Source of the DNA: Mycobacterium sp. M26 | GTDB lineage: Bacteria; Actinomycetota; Actinomycetes; Mycobacteriales; Mycobacteriaceae | Direction: 5' to 3' | Assembly: GCF_001494595.1 (NCBI RefSeq) | Contig: NZ_LN929907.1 | Coordinates: 997,468 to 1,061,467 of the forward strand | DNA: 64,000 bases | Part shown: positions 25,216 to 33,594 of the stretch, piece after piece | Position numbering within the stretch: position 1 is the first letter of the stretch | How the letters are laid out: each line of letters begins with the position of its first letter | The notes under the pieces: model-generated | Database searches by the model: none | Told to the model about the DNA's origin: nothing | What the model saw: the letters and a program-made list of their open reading frames with translations, nothing else | Made by a program: the position numbers and the translations under genes

Positions 25216-25221
25216 GCGCTA

Positions 25222-25845
25222 CTAGCCGTTCTGGCCGGGCCGGGGTAACAGCGACGGCAGGGTGGGCAGCACCTGCTGGGTGGTGGTCACCGTCTCGGTG
25301 ACGGTGGCCGTCGACACCGTGGTGCTGGTGCTCGTCGACGTGCTCGTGCTCGTGGTCGTACTGGTGCTCGTCGACGGCGTCTGGGTGGTGGTCGTGGTGG
25401 TCGGCGTCTCGGTGGTGGTCGTCGGGGTTTCCGTGCTCGTGCTCGGCGACTCGGTCACCGTCTGGGTGGTGCCACCGGGACCGGGGGCCACCGAGGCCGA
25501 CGACGAGGTGTCCACCGACGAGGTCGGCGTGGTGGTCGACGTGACCGCCGGGCTGCTGGAATCACCACTGGTGAACTTCACGACGGCGTACACCAGCAAC
25601 GCCAGCACCACTGCGGTGAGCACACCAAGACCGATCAGCGCCACCGGCTTTCGATGCCACGGGGTCGGCGGCTCAGGCTCGGGCACCTGCCCGTAGCCGG
25701 TCGGCTGGCCATAGCCCGGCTGGTCGTAGCCCGGCTGCTGGTAATCGCTATAGGCCTCACCGCCCGTGCCGCCGTAGTTGGCGTACTGGGTGGGGTCACT
25801 ATCGGAGTAGTTGTTCGGGTCGTCGGGGTAACCGTCGCGCGCCAC
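25222..25845 (-). CDS. single-pass membrane protein with Tyr/Gly/Gln-rich head, PWHR motif and Thr/Ser tail
   Basis: GTG 25845 gives 207 residues. The N-terminal 62 or so residues are Tyr/Gly/Pro/Gln-rich (YQQPGYDQPGYGQPTGYG), a low-complexity cytoplasmic head. TPWHRKPVAL then leads into one membrane helix (about 68-90) and about 110 residues dominated by Thr and Ser, ending LLPRPGQNG. TACTAT eight bases before the GTG indicates a leaderless transcript. It is a clear architectural relative of the genes at 23230 and 25864. It is convergent with iniC (six bases between stops). Function unknown. Confidence 0.78.
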   Translation of the reverse strand: MARDGYPDDPNNYSDSDPTQYANYGGTGGEAYSDYQQPGYDQPGYGQPTGYGQVPEPEPPTPWHRKPVALIGLGVLTAVVLALLVYAVVKFTSGDSSSPAVTSTTTPTSSVDTSSSASVAPGPGGTTQTVTESPSTSTETPTTTTETPTTTTTTQTPSTSTSTTTSTSTSTSTSTTVSTATVTETVTTTQQVLPTLPSLLPRPGQNG

Positions 25846-25853
25846 GGGTTCCG

Positions 25854-25859
25854 ATAGTA
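25854..25859 (-). promoter_or_regulatory. -10 box of the PWHR gene
   Basis: On the minus strand GGCTACTAT is followed eight bases later by GTG 25845. Same layout as the boxes at 23682-23687 and 26459-26464. Confidence 0.6.
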
Positions 25860-25863
25860 GCCG

Positions 25864-26450
25864 TCAGCCCCCGCCAGGCTGGTTGGGGAACGCCGGGCGG
25901 TGGGTGGGCCGGACGCTGATCTGCGGCGGCCTGGTCTGCGGAGTCGTGACGTTGGGTCTGCCATTGTCGGCCTGCCGCGGGTATTGCGGCACCCAGGTGT
26001 TGCGGGGCTCCGCCGAGGACGGCGGGGTTTCCGGCACGGGGCCGTCGTCGAGGTGTCGTCATTGCCGGGGCTGCCGGACTCGTCGGAGTCGCGGACCACC
26101 AGCAGTACTGCCGCGACGACCATGGCGACCACGGCCGCGCCGATGGCCCACAAGGCGATCGTCGCGGACTGCTTGCGGTACCAGGGTCGCTCGGGAAACC
26201 AGAACGCGTCGGCCGAGAACGGGTCGAACCCGTCGTCCGTGGCCAGCACGGGCAGCGCGGGATCGGTGGGCGGATCGTCGTCGTCAACCGGTGGCGGCGG
26301 CTCTCCCGCGCCGTTGGATGTCGGCTGCGGCGGGCTCACGGCCGATCCGCTCGGGTAGGGCTGATCGGGGTATGGGCCGAACGGATCGGGAAAGGGGATG
26401 GCGTCCTCGGCCGGATAGCCGGTGGCCCCAGTGGGGTCAGTTTTCGCCAC
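25864..26450 (-). pseudogene. single-pass membrane protein with PWYR motif; one-base frameshift in the tail
   Basis: GTG 26450 opens an acidic Pro-rich head of about 90 residues. RPWYRKQSATIALW follows, then a membrane helix (about 97-120) and a linker ending DDTSTTAP. There the open frame turns into Arg/Pro-rich sequence without family features and runs to 25635, across the next gene. At the G4 run 26038-26041 (C4 on the coding strand) one added base gives VPETPPSSAEPRNTWVPQY and a Pro/Arg/Gln tail ending NQPGGG with a stop at 25864-25866; the gene would then encode 195 residues. It lies just upstream of the PWHR gene on the same strand and has its own TAGCAT leaderless box. Either a recent mutation or a base-calling error. 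Confidence 0.72.
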
Positions 26451-26458
26451 GGCTACCT

Positions 26459-26464
26459 ATGCTA
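26459..26464 (-). promoter_or_regulatory. -10 box of the third PWYR gene
   Basis: On the minus strand GGCTAGCAT is followed by an eight-base spacer and GTG 26450. Third copy of this arrangement within 3 kb. Confidence 0.55.
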
Positions 26465-26498
26465 GCCGCCCCGCCAGCACGAATGAGACTTTCCGCAA

Positions 26499-27431
26499 TC
26501 AGGTCAGCTGGCGGGCCACCTCGGTGGCGAACAACTCCACATGGTCGAGATCGGACATGTCGAGCACCTGCAGGTACACCCGCTGAACCCCGGCCTCAAC
26601 GTAGGGCGCCAGCCGGTCGACGATCTCCGACGGGGTGCCGACGAGCGGGGTGTTGGTGCGCAGTTCATCGACATCGCGGGAGATGGCGGCGGCCCGCCGG
26701 GCGATCTCGGCGTCATCGCGCCCGGCGCAGACGACGAACGCCGCCGAGTAGACGATGTCGTCGGGGCTGCGGCCGACCTTCTCGAGGGCGGCCCGGACCC
26801 GGCCGTACTGCGGTTCGACGAAGTCGAGGGTCGGGAATGCCAGGTTGAACTCCGCGGCGAAGCGGGCCGCCAGCGCCGGGGTCCGCTTGGCGCCACCGCC
26901 GCCGATGACGATCGGCGGGTGGGGTTGCTGCACCGGCTTGGGCAGCGCCGGGGACTCCGTGACGGTGTAATGGGTGCCCTCGTAGCCGAAGGTCTGCCCG
27001 GGCGGGGTGGTCCACAGCCCGGTGATGATCTCAAGCTGTTCGGTGAGCCGGTCGAAGCGTTCGCCCAGTGGCGGGAACGGGATCGCATACGCCTGGTGCT
27101 CGGCCTCGAACCAGCCCGCCCCGATGCCGAAGTCGACCCGGCCCGAGCTCATCGCGTCGACCTGGGCCACCGAGATCGCCAGCGGACCGGGGTAGCGGAA
27201 CGTCGCGGAAGTGACCAGAGTGCCCAGTCGGATGGTGGTGGTCTCGCGGGCGATGCCGGCCAGGGTCACCCAGGAGTCGGTCGGACCCGGAAGCCCGTCA
27301 CCGCTCATCGCCACATAGTGATCGGATCTGAAAAAGGCTGAGTAGCCGAGGGATTCAGCTGCCTGCGCGACGGCGAGCTGATCGTTGTAGCTGGCGCCCT
27401 GCTGGGGTTCGACGAACACACGGAAGTCCAC
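26499..27431 (-). CDS. LLM-class F420-dependent oxidoreductase
   Basis: GTG 27431 gives 310 residues; the frame is open further upstream but only antisense-like. The bacterial luciferase-like TIM barrel is shown by FFRSDHYVAMSG, the strand motif TIRLGTLVTSATFRYPG, the GRVDFGIGAGWFEAEHQAYA block and PPIVIGGGGAKRTPALAARF, which are typical of the TIGR03560-like group. Cofactor F420 (or FMN) would bind through the GxGxGW region. Substrate unknown. The start is 11 bases after the lpqJ stop on the same strand, so the two may be co-transcribed. Confidence 0.85.
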   Translation of the reverse strand: MDFRVFVEPQQGASYNDQLAVAQAAESLGYSAFFRSDHYVAMSGDGLPGPTDSWVTLAGIARETTTIRLGTLVTSATFRYPGPLAISVAQVDAMSSGRVDFGIGAGWFEAEHQAYAIPFPPLGERFDRLTEQLEIITGLWTTPPGQTFGYEGTHYTVTESPALPKPVQQPHPPIVIGGGGAKRTPALAARFAAEFNLAFPTLDFVEPQYGRVRAALEKVGRSPDDIVYSAAFVVCAGRDDAEIARRAAAISRDVDELRTNTPLVGTPSEIVDRLAPYVEAGVQRVYLQVLDMSDLDHVELFATEVARQLT

Positions 27432-27441
27432 CTGCGCCAGC

Positions 27442-27924
27442 TTAGAAGACCTCGACGCCCTCTGTGCTGATGAACATCCCGTGGCCGGTGCCGTCGTTGG
27501 TGAAGCGGGTACCGCTGCTGCTGGCGTCGATGGTCCAGCCCACCGCGTGGTAGACGCTGTAGTCGATCGTGGTGGTGGGGATCGCACCGAGATTGCCGCT
27601 GATCCAGCGGACGCTGCCCTCGGCGGTCACCTCCACACCGTTGGCCGGCTCGTCGTTGATGATCGGCGGGTTGGTGAAGTCGGACTCACAGCCCACCGAC
27701 TCGGAGTTGATCTGACAGCGGGTCTGCCCGGACTTGGTCTCGATGTAGACGTATCCGCTGTCGCTGGGCGGCAGCGTGTCGCCGCCCTGTGACGGTCCCG
27801 ACGGGGTGGTCGTGGTGGTGGGCGCTGCGCCGTCGATGGTGCTGCTGCAGCCGGCGCCCGCCAGAGTGGCGGTGGCCAGCAGGACCGCCGCCAGGCCGGC
27901 CTTCACGCCGTGCGTTGAGCGCAT
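27442..27924 (-). CDS. lpqJ: lipoprotein LpqJ
   Basis: A 160-residue protein. The signal peptide MRSTHGVKAGLAAVLLATATLAGAGC has an acceptable lipobox with Cys26. A Thr-rich linker follows (APTTTTTPSG), then a domain of about 110 residues with two Cys and segments such as TRCQINSESVGCES and VRWISGNLG. In M. tuberculosis lpqJ (Rv0344c) follows iniC on the opposite strand, the same relation as here. The role is unknown; it should be anchored on the outer face of the plasma membrane. TAGTCT six bases before the ATG suggests a leaderless message. Confidence 0.8.
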   Translation of the reverse strand: MRSTHGVKAGLAAVLLATATLAGAGCSSTIDGAAPTTTTTPSGPSQGGDTLPPSDSGYVYIETKSGQTRCQINSESVGCESDFTNPPIINDEPANGVEVTAEGSVRWISGNLGAIPTTTIDYSVYHAVGWTIDASSSGTRFTNDGTGHGMFISTEGVEVF

Positions 27925-27990
27925 TAGTCCAGACTACGCACTCCGTGACGAAAGTTACTGCAGTGACTCGAGTGATCGAGCCCGGATTGG

Positions 27991-29939
27991 TCAGGCGACG
28001 TTGACGGTGACCAGGACGGGTGCCGGGCTGGGTGTTACGGCGGCCCCGGGCGGCGGGGGAAGCGGCGGATCGGTCGGCGCGATGACACCGGATCCGGTGG
28101 CCGTGGCCACCACCCGCGCCAGCGCCTGGGTGGTTCCCACCACGATGTCGCCGGTGATCTTCACCAGCGCCTCGGCGATGCCGGCCAGCGCGCTGATCAG
28201 GAAGATGTCCTGGTCGACGATGCCCTGCAGCTGCTCGGTGATGGTCGTGACGAAGCCGTCCAGGAAGTACGGGATCGAGGCGAACACGGTCCGGACACCG
28301 AGGGCGATGTCGATTCCGATGTTGGGGTAGCCGAACATGTCCACCGCGTCGTTGAGGGACTGCACCAGATCGACCGGGTCGACGATGCTGTTGCCCTTGG
28401 TGGCCAGCGACACCCCGTCGAAGTCCGAGCGTGCCGGCAAACCGAACAGGCTGATGATGGTCGGCGTGATGTCGGCGTTGGTGTAGCCCAGGTTCTGCTT
28501 GCCGTCGTTGGCGCTGTCGCCCTCGAGGTCGAAGATGACGAACGACGACGTCTCGTTGGGTGACTGGAAGCCGTGGCCGAAGCCCTTCGACTGCTGGTGG
28601 CCGTGATCGGTGGTGACGATCACCGTCCACTCCTCGCCCGGATTGGCGAGCTCCCAAGCGTCGATCGCGGCCATGATGTCGCCGATGTTGTCGCTGACAT
28701 TGGTGACGGCCTGGGCGTACTCCGGTGAGCCGCCGCCATAGGCGTGACCGGCCTCGTCGACCTGCACCTGGTAGGAGAAGATGAACGTCGAGTCGGTGGC
28801 CGAGGTGTTCTGGATCATCTGAATGGTCTTCGACACGACCTCGGCGTCGGTGTCGGCCCAGCTGTTGGTGAAGTCGACGAACTCGTTGACGTCGGCGGCA
28901 TACCCGCCGGCATTGCCGATGTCGTTGATGTACTTCCAGTCGGCGATCACCGCGGTGTCGATCGTGGAGTCGTTGTACTCGATCAGGTTGAACACGGTGG
29001 GCCAGGAGTTGTACGGCGCCGGGTTGAACAGGTTGTTGATCACCCCGCTCTTGTTGTCCCACACGCCGGTCAGAATCGTGGTCCAGGACGGCCCGGAGAT
29101 CGTGGTGTGCCCGACGATGCTCGTTGCGCCCGTGACGCTTTGGTTCATCAGGTTGATGAAGTCCGCGTTGGCCACCGGGTCGGCGAGGATCTTGTCCAGG
29201 TTCGTGCCGTCGGTGCCGATCAGCAGGACGTGGGTGGGCTGCGCGGCGAGCAGGGTCGTCACCGCACTGGCGCTGCGCACCCGGCCACTGGTCGCCGAGG
29301 CGCTCAGGGTGACCGCGGCGGCCGGTGCCGGCACGGCAGGCGTGGGCAGCAACGGCAGCAGCGGGAATGCGACGGGGGCCGCTGGGGCGGGGGCGCGGAG
29401 GCGCTCAGGGTGACCGCGGCGGCCGGTGCCGGCACGGCAGGCGTGGGCAGCAACGGCAGCAGCGGGAATGCGACGGGGGCCGCTGGGGCGGGTGCGCGAA
29501 CCAGCGCGGGGACGACGGCGGCGGCCAGTGGCGCCGAGGCTTTCGGCGCCGCGGCGGCGGTCGCTGCCGGCTCCTCGGCGGCGACCGTCTCGGTGCTCGA
29601 TTCCTCAGCCGGGGCCAGATCACGCAACAGGGTCGCGGTCCGGCGCTGCGCCGCGCTCGGCTCCGGTGAGCGGGTCTTCACGGCTGTCGTGGTCTGCTGC
29701 GGCGTGCTGTCACCCGAGGCCGACCCGCTCCCGGTGTTCGTGGCGCCGGCCGATCGGGCCGACCGGCCCGCCGAACCGGCCTTCGACGATGCAGCGCCGG
29801 GGGAATCCGACTGCGACGTCCCTGGCGAGTCCGACGGCGAATCGTCGGCGTACGCGACGGCGGTGCCCAGCACCGTTCCCGCACCTGCGACCACGCCCGC
29901 GACCGCGGCACCCAGGCAAACTTGTTTGATCGTCGTCAT
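27991..29939 (-). pseudogene. secreted type I phosphodiesterase/nucleotide pyrophosphatase, split by a 101-bp tandem duplication
   Basis: ATG 29939 (GGGAG upstream) begins a signal peptide (MTTIKQVCLGAAVAGVVAGA ... AVAYA-DDSP) and a Ser/Ala/Pro-rich linker. A catalytic domain of the alkaline phosphatase superfamily follows: LLIGTDGTNLDKIL with the Thr nucleophile, VGHTTISGPSWTTILTG, and the metal-binding blocks DEAGHAYG and TTDHGHQQSKGFGHGF. The reading frame breaks because 29297-29397 is repeated at 29398-29498 (101 bp, not a multiple of three). Removing one copy yields a continuous 615-residue protein ending in a Pro-rich and Val-rich tail. Likely acts outside the membrane on phosphodiester or nucleotide substrates; exact substrate unknown. 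Confidence 0.85.
29297..29498. repeat. 101-bp tandem duplication
   Basis: Copies 29297-29397 and 29398-29498 differ at one base (G versus T near the end of each copy). The length is not divisible by three, so the phosphodiesterase frame is shifted. The unit encodes the Ala/Pro/Val-rich linker. Confidence 0.92.
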
Positions 29940-30149
29940 ATCGCACTCCCGGTGTCCGTCGGCTGGCATGCGGCTGTGGCCGTGACGCTAACGTGCGGCC
30001 AGCGGATGCACAGGCTTTTCACAGTCTTTGCTGAGCCGTCCCAGGTCAGTTATTACGGACAGCGGTCAGGACCTTCGAGTTGTCGGCGATCAGGCTTTTG
30101 CGTGCCCCGATCGCGCTAGATTCGGACGCCGTACCCAGAAAGGAGCCCG

Positions 30150-31889
30150 ATGGCGACTTCCCCCCTACTGTTCAATCCGAATACGAACGATTTTTCGCAG
30201 TTCGATCCGGAGACCCGTCGCCAGCTTCGGGCACTCGTCGACTGGTTCGAGTCGCGCGGCAAGGTCAAATTGCTGCAGGACGACTTGGACGCGACCTGGG
30301 TTTCGGATTTCCTGGACTTCATCAAGCAGGAACGGATCTTCGCGACGTTCCTGACCCCGTCCGAGTACGGCATCGGCGATGACAACAAGCGCTGGGACAC
30401 CTCGCGCAACGCCGCCCTCAGCGAAATCCTCGGTTTCTACGGCCTGGCCTACTGGTACGCCGAACAGGTCACCATCCTCGGTCTCGGCCCGATCTGGCAG
30501 AGCGACAACATCAAGGCCAAGGAACGCGCCGCCGCCGAGCTGGACAACGGCGGGGTGATGGCCTTCGCGCTCTCCGAGCGCGAGCACGGCGCCGACATCT
30601 ACAACACCGACATGGTCCTGACGCCCGCCGCAGACGGCGACGAGGAGGGCGTGGTGTTCCGCGCCTCGGGGGAGAAGTACTACATCGGCAACGGCAACGT
30701 CGCCGGCCTGGTCTCGGTGTTCTCCCGCCGCGCCGACATCGATGGGCCGGACGGCTACGTCTGGTTCGCCGCGGAGAGCAGCCACCCGGCCTACAAGCTG
30801 ATCGGCAATGTCGTGCACGGGCAGATGTATGTGAGCAACTTCCGGCTCGAGGACTACCCGGTGCGCGAAGAGGACATCCTGTGCACCGGGCCGGATGCCT
30901 TCTCGGTGGCGTTGAACACCGTCAACGTCGGCAAGTTCAACCTGTGCACCGCCTCGATCGGGATGTGCGAGCACGCCTTCTACGAGGCGATCACCCACTC
31001 CAACAACCGGATTCTCTACGGCAACCCGGTGACCGACTTCCCGCACGTGCGGGCGAGTTTCGTCGAGGTCTACGCCCGGCTGGTGGCGATGAAGCTGTTC
31101 AGTGATCGGGCCATCGACTACTTCCGCAGCGCCAGCCTCGAGGACCGGCGCTACCTGCTGTTCAATCCGGTGACCAAGGCCAAGGTCACCTCGGAAGGCG
31201 AAGTCGTCGTCCGGCTGTTGTGGGATGTGCTGGCGGCCAAGGGTTTTGAGCGCAATACGTACTTCGCCGAAGTGGCTCGGCTGATCGGCGCACTACCCCG
31301 TCTCGAGGGCACGGTGCACGTGAACGTGACACAGATCCTCAAGTTCATGCCGAACTATCTGTTCAACCCCGCCGAGTACCCGGAGATCGGCACCCGTGAC
31401 GACCCAGCCGATGACGTCTTCTTCTGGGCTCAGGGACCGGCCGGGGGAGCCTCGAAGATCCAGTTCGCCGACTGGGCTCCGGTGTACGAGCGGCTCTCCG
31501 ACATCCCGAACGTCGGCCGGTTCCTCGAGCAGGCCAGGGCACTGCAGCAGTTGCTCGCCACCGCCGCACCGGATGCCGAGCAGATGCGCGACCTCGATTT
31601 CATGCTGGTGGTCGGCCACCTGTTCACCCTGGTGGTGTACGGCCAGCTCATCCTGGAACAGGCTGAACTGCGTGATATCGACCGCGACGTCATCGACCAG
31701 ATCTTCGATGTCCAGGTCCGTGACTTCTCCGCCTATGCCGTTGCCCTGCATGGCAAGTCGGGCTCTACCGAGGCGCAGCAGGACTGGGCGTTGGGGGCGG
31801 TGCGTAAGCCGGTAACCGACACCGACCGGTTCGATCGGGTGTGGCAGCAGGTCAGGAACTTCGACGGTGCCTACGAGATGCGGCCCTAG
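30150..31889 (+). CDS. acyl-CoA dehydrogenase family protein
   Basis: A 579-residue flavoprotein of the acyl-CoA dehydrogenase fold. Middle-domain signatures are VMAFALSEREHGADIYNTDM (FAD contact region), FRASGEKYYIGNGNVAGLVSVF and NTVNVGKFNLCTASIGMCEHAFYEAI. The helical C-terminal domain is longer than in the usual 380-residue enzymes, as in several large mycobacterial FadE proteins. It should oxidise an acyl-CoA or related thioester and hand electrons to ETF, and so to EtfD. AGGAG precedes the ATG by six bases. Its stop shares the palindrome CTAG with the stop of the convergent chagasin-like gene. Confidence 0.85.
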   Translation: MATSPLLFNPNTNDFSQFDPETRRQLRALVDWFESRGKVKLLQDDLDATWVSDFLDFIKQERIFATFLTPSEYGIGDDNKRWDTSRNAALSEILGFYGLAYWYAEQVTILGLGPIWQSDNIKAKERAAAELDNGGVMAFALSEREHGADIYNTDMVLTPAADGDEEGVVFRASGEKYYIGNGNVAGLVSVFSRRADIDGPDGYVWFAAESSHPAYKLIGNVVHGQMYVSNFRLEDYPVREEDILCTGPDAFSVALNTVNVGKFNLCTASIGMCEHAFYEAITHSNNRILYGNPVTDFPHVRASFVEVYARLVAMKLFSDRAIDYFRSASLEDRRYLLFNPVTKAKVTSEGEVVVRLLWDVLAAKGFERNTYFAEVARLIGALPRLEGTVHVNVTQILKFMPNYLFNPAEYPEIGTRDDPADDVFFWAQGPAGGASKIQFADWAPVYERLSDIPNVGRFLEQARALQQLLATAAPDAEQMRDLDFMLVVGHLFTLVVYGQLILEQAELRDIDRDVIDQIFDVQVRDFSAYAVALHGKSGSTEAQQDWALGAVRKPVTDTDRFDRVWQQVRNFDGAYEMRP

Positions 31890-32311
31890 CCGACGGTGAC
31901 GTCGGCGGTGAAGGTCCAGGCGTTCTTCTGACCGCCGGGCCACGGCTGGCCGTAGGTGGTGGTGATCGTCGCGGTCCCGGGCGCCATCGCCTGGAACGTC
32001 CACTCGTCGGATCCTGATGCGCCGGGCCGGCTTTCGGTCGGGGCGATGCTCCGGTGGCCGGACTGGGTCAGCACCGCGTCGTCGCTGATTTGGGCCTGCG
32101 CCGACCACTGGTAGCCGGTGGACGGGTTGGCGCCGAGCGAGATCGTCAGCGTGTCCCCGACGCGCAGGTCGGCTTGGCGGGTGATGGTCTTCTGGGTCAG
32201 CAGCTCGTCGTAGGACACCTCGACGGTGACGGTCTTGTCCGGCGGGGGGTCGGTGTGGGTGCAGGCGGTGGCGGCGGCCAGCATCAGCCCGATGAGCAGT
32301 CGAAGCCTCAT
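31886..32311 (-). CDS. chagasin-like (protease inhibitor I42) lipoprotein
   Basis: ATG 32311 gives 141 residues. The signal MRLRLLIGLMLAAATAC carries a lipobox-like ATAC, so membrane anchoring through Cys17 is likely. The mature domain shows the three I42 loops in order: NPSTGYQW, a Gly-rich loop with GASGSDEW, and QPWPG near the end. Such proteins block papain-like cysteine proteases, and bacterial members are periplasmic or surface. Its start overlaps the stop of the flippase gene by four bases, so it is the last gene of the glycan operon. Why an inhibitor fold belongs there is unknown. Its stop shares CTAG with the fadE stop. Confidence 0.85.
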   Translation of the reverse strand: MRLRLLIGLMLAAATACTHTDPPPDKTVTVEVSYDELLTQKTITRQADLRVGDTLTISLGANPSTGYQWSAQAQISDDAVLTQSGHRSIAPTESRPGASGSDEWTFQAMAPGTATITTTYGQPWPGGQKNAWTFTADVTVG

Positions 32312-33594
32312 CGGGCCGGGACCTCGAGGTGTCCGCGGTAGGCCCGCCACACCAGCGGTCCGAGCACGACGACTTCCACGGCGATGGCGATCACCCAGCC
32401 GAGGGTAAGCCCGGTCAGCCCGCCGCGCAGCGCACCCACCGCGGCGCCCGTCAGTTCCACCGCGCTGAGCGCACTGATCAGTGCTGCTTCGCGCCCCACG
32501 GTGCCGAGGATGCGCGCCATGGCCACGTGATGGTCCCGGATCACGACGCCGAAACCGCCGAGGCACAGAATGATCAGCGCCAGATGGCCGGACTCCTCGT
32601 AGGCACGGCCGAACATCCGCAGGACCAGGCCGCCGAACGGCAGGATCAGGATGTTGGCGGCCAGGCAGGCCAGCATCGAATAGCGCAGCGTCACCCGGAA
32701 CTCTTTGAGGATGGTGCTTGAATCCCTGGCCCCGGAGGCGAACAAGGCTGTCGATAGCGCGATCGGCAGGACGAAGACGAATCCCGCGACCGACCACACC
32801 GAGTAGAGGTAGCCGGCCTGCTGGGAACCCATCGTCACATTGGCCACGATCGGCATCGCGAAGTACGGCACCTGCAGAGACAGGTTGAGCCCGTGGTGCT
32901 TGGCGGCTTCGAAATGCAGGCCGTGCAGCACCGACAGGGTCGGCAAGACCCGGCGCAGGCCCACCCGACGCTTGTACATCAACCAGATCGATACCGCCGT
33001 GATGGAGACGACGTTGGCCACGAACCAGCTGGCGTAGATGCTGATCGAGCCGAACCATGACAGGCTCAGCGCGAACCCGATCAGGAGCGCCAGCTTCACC
33101 ACTGCATGAATGGCATTGCGGCCGAATTGGATACCGCCGCCGAGCACGCTCAACAGTGCGGAGTCCAGCATGAGTCCGATGCCCTGGGCGCCGACGCCCG
33201 CCGCAAACAGCGCTGTGGTCCAGACTTGGTGGCCCACTTCGGTGATGCCGAGAAAACTCGCCGGCAGTACCAGCGCGCAGATCAGGGCGACGACACCGCC
33301 GACCACGCCGCAGACGACGGCGGCGGTGGACACCAGCTGACCGCGGCGCTCCCGCATCGAGGGCAGTTGTGCCATCAGCGCGGTACCGAAGCCCAGGACG
33401 GTGAACGGGGCGATCAGGTTCATCGCGGCAATCGCCGTGGCCGCTTCACCGACCGCCGAGGCCGGGAAGAAGCGCGCGGCGACCACCCAGTAGATGAACC
33501 CCAGGCCAGAGGTGACCACCGTGGTCGACACCAGCGAGGCGGCGCTGCGGAACAGGAAACCGAGCTTGCCGCGGTGCTCGGCGTCGCTGGTCAT
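32308..33594 (-). CDS. Wzx-like polysaccharide flippase (MOP superfamily)
   Basis: A 428-residue protein with about twelve to fourteen membrane helices and the opening LFRSAASLVSTTVVTSGLG typical of O-antigen/teichoic-acid exporters. Expected to move an undecaprenyl- or decaprenyl-linked glycan across the plasma membrane. It overlaps the GT4 gene upstream by four bases and the inhibitor gene downstream by four bases, which implies translational coupling. Together with glycosyltransferases and a GT-C-like membrane protein it completes a Wzx/Wzy-like assembly set. Confidence 0.85.
   Translation of the reverse strand: MTSDAEHRGKLGFLFRSAASLVSTTVVTSGLGFIYWVVAARFFPASAVGEAATAIAAMNLIAPFTVLGFGTALMAQLPSMRERRGQLVSTAAVVCGVVGGVVALICALVLPASFLGITEVGHQVWTTALFAAGVGAQGIGLMLDSALLSVLGGGIQFGRNAIHAVVKLALLIGFALSLSWFGSISIYASWFVANVVSITAVSIWLMYKRRVGLRRVLPTLSVLHGLHFEAAKHHGLNLSLQVPYFAMPIVANVTMGSQQAGYLYSVWSVAGFVFVLPIALSTALFASGARDSSTILKEFRVTLRYSMLACLAANILILPFGGLVLRMFGRAYEESGHLALIILCLGGFGVVIRDHHVAMARILGTVGREAALISALSAVELTGAAVGALRGGLTGLTLGWVIAIAVEVVVLGPLVWRAYRGHLEVPAR

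Noticed and set aside
27686..29062. 458-residue minus-strand frame overlapping lpqJ and the phosphodiesterase
   Set aside because: Arg/His/Gly-rich with no motifs; two real genes occupy the same strand in other frames.
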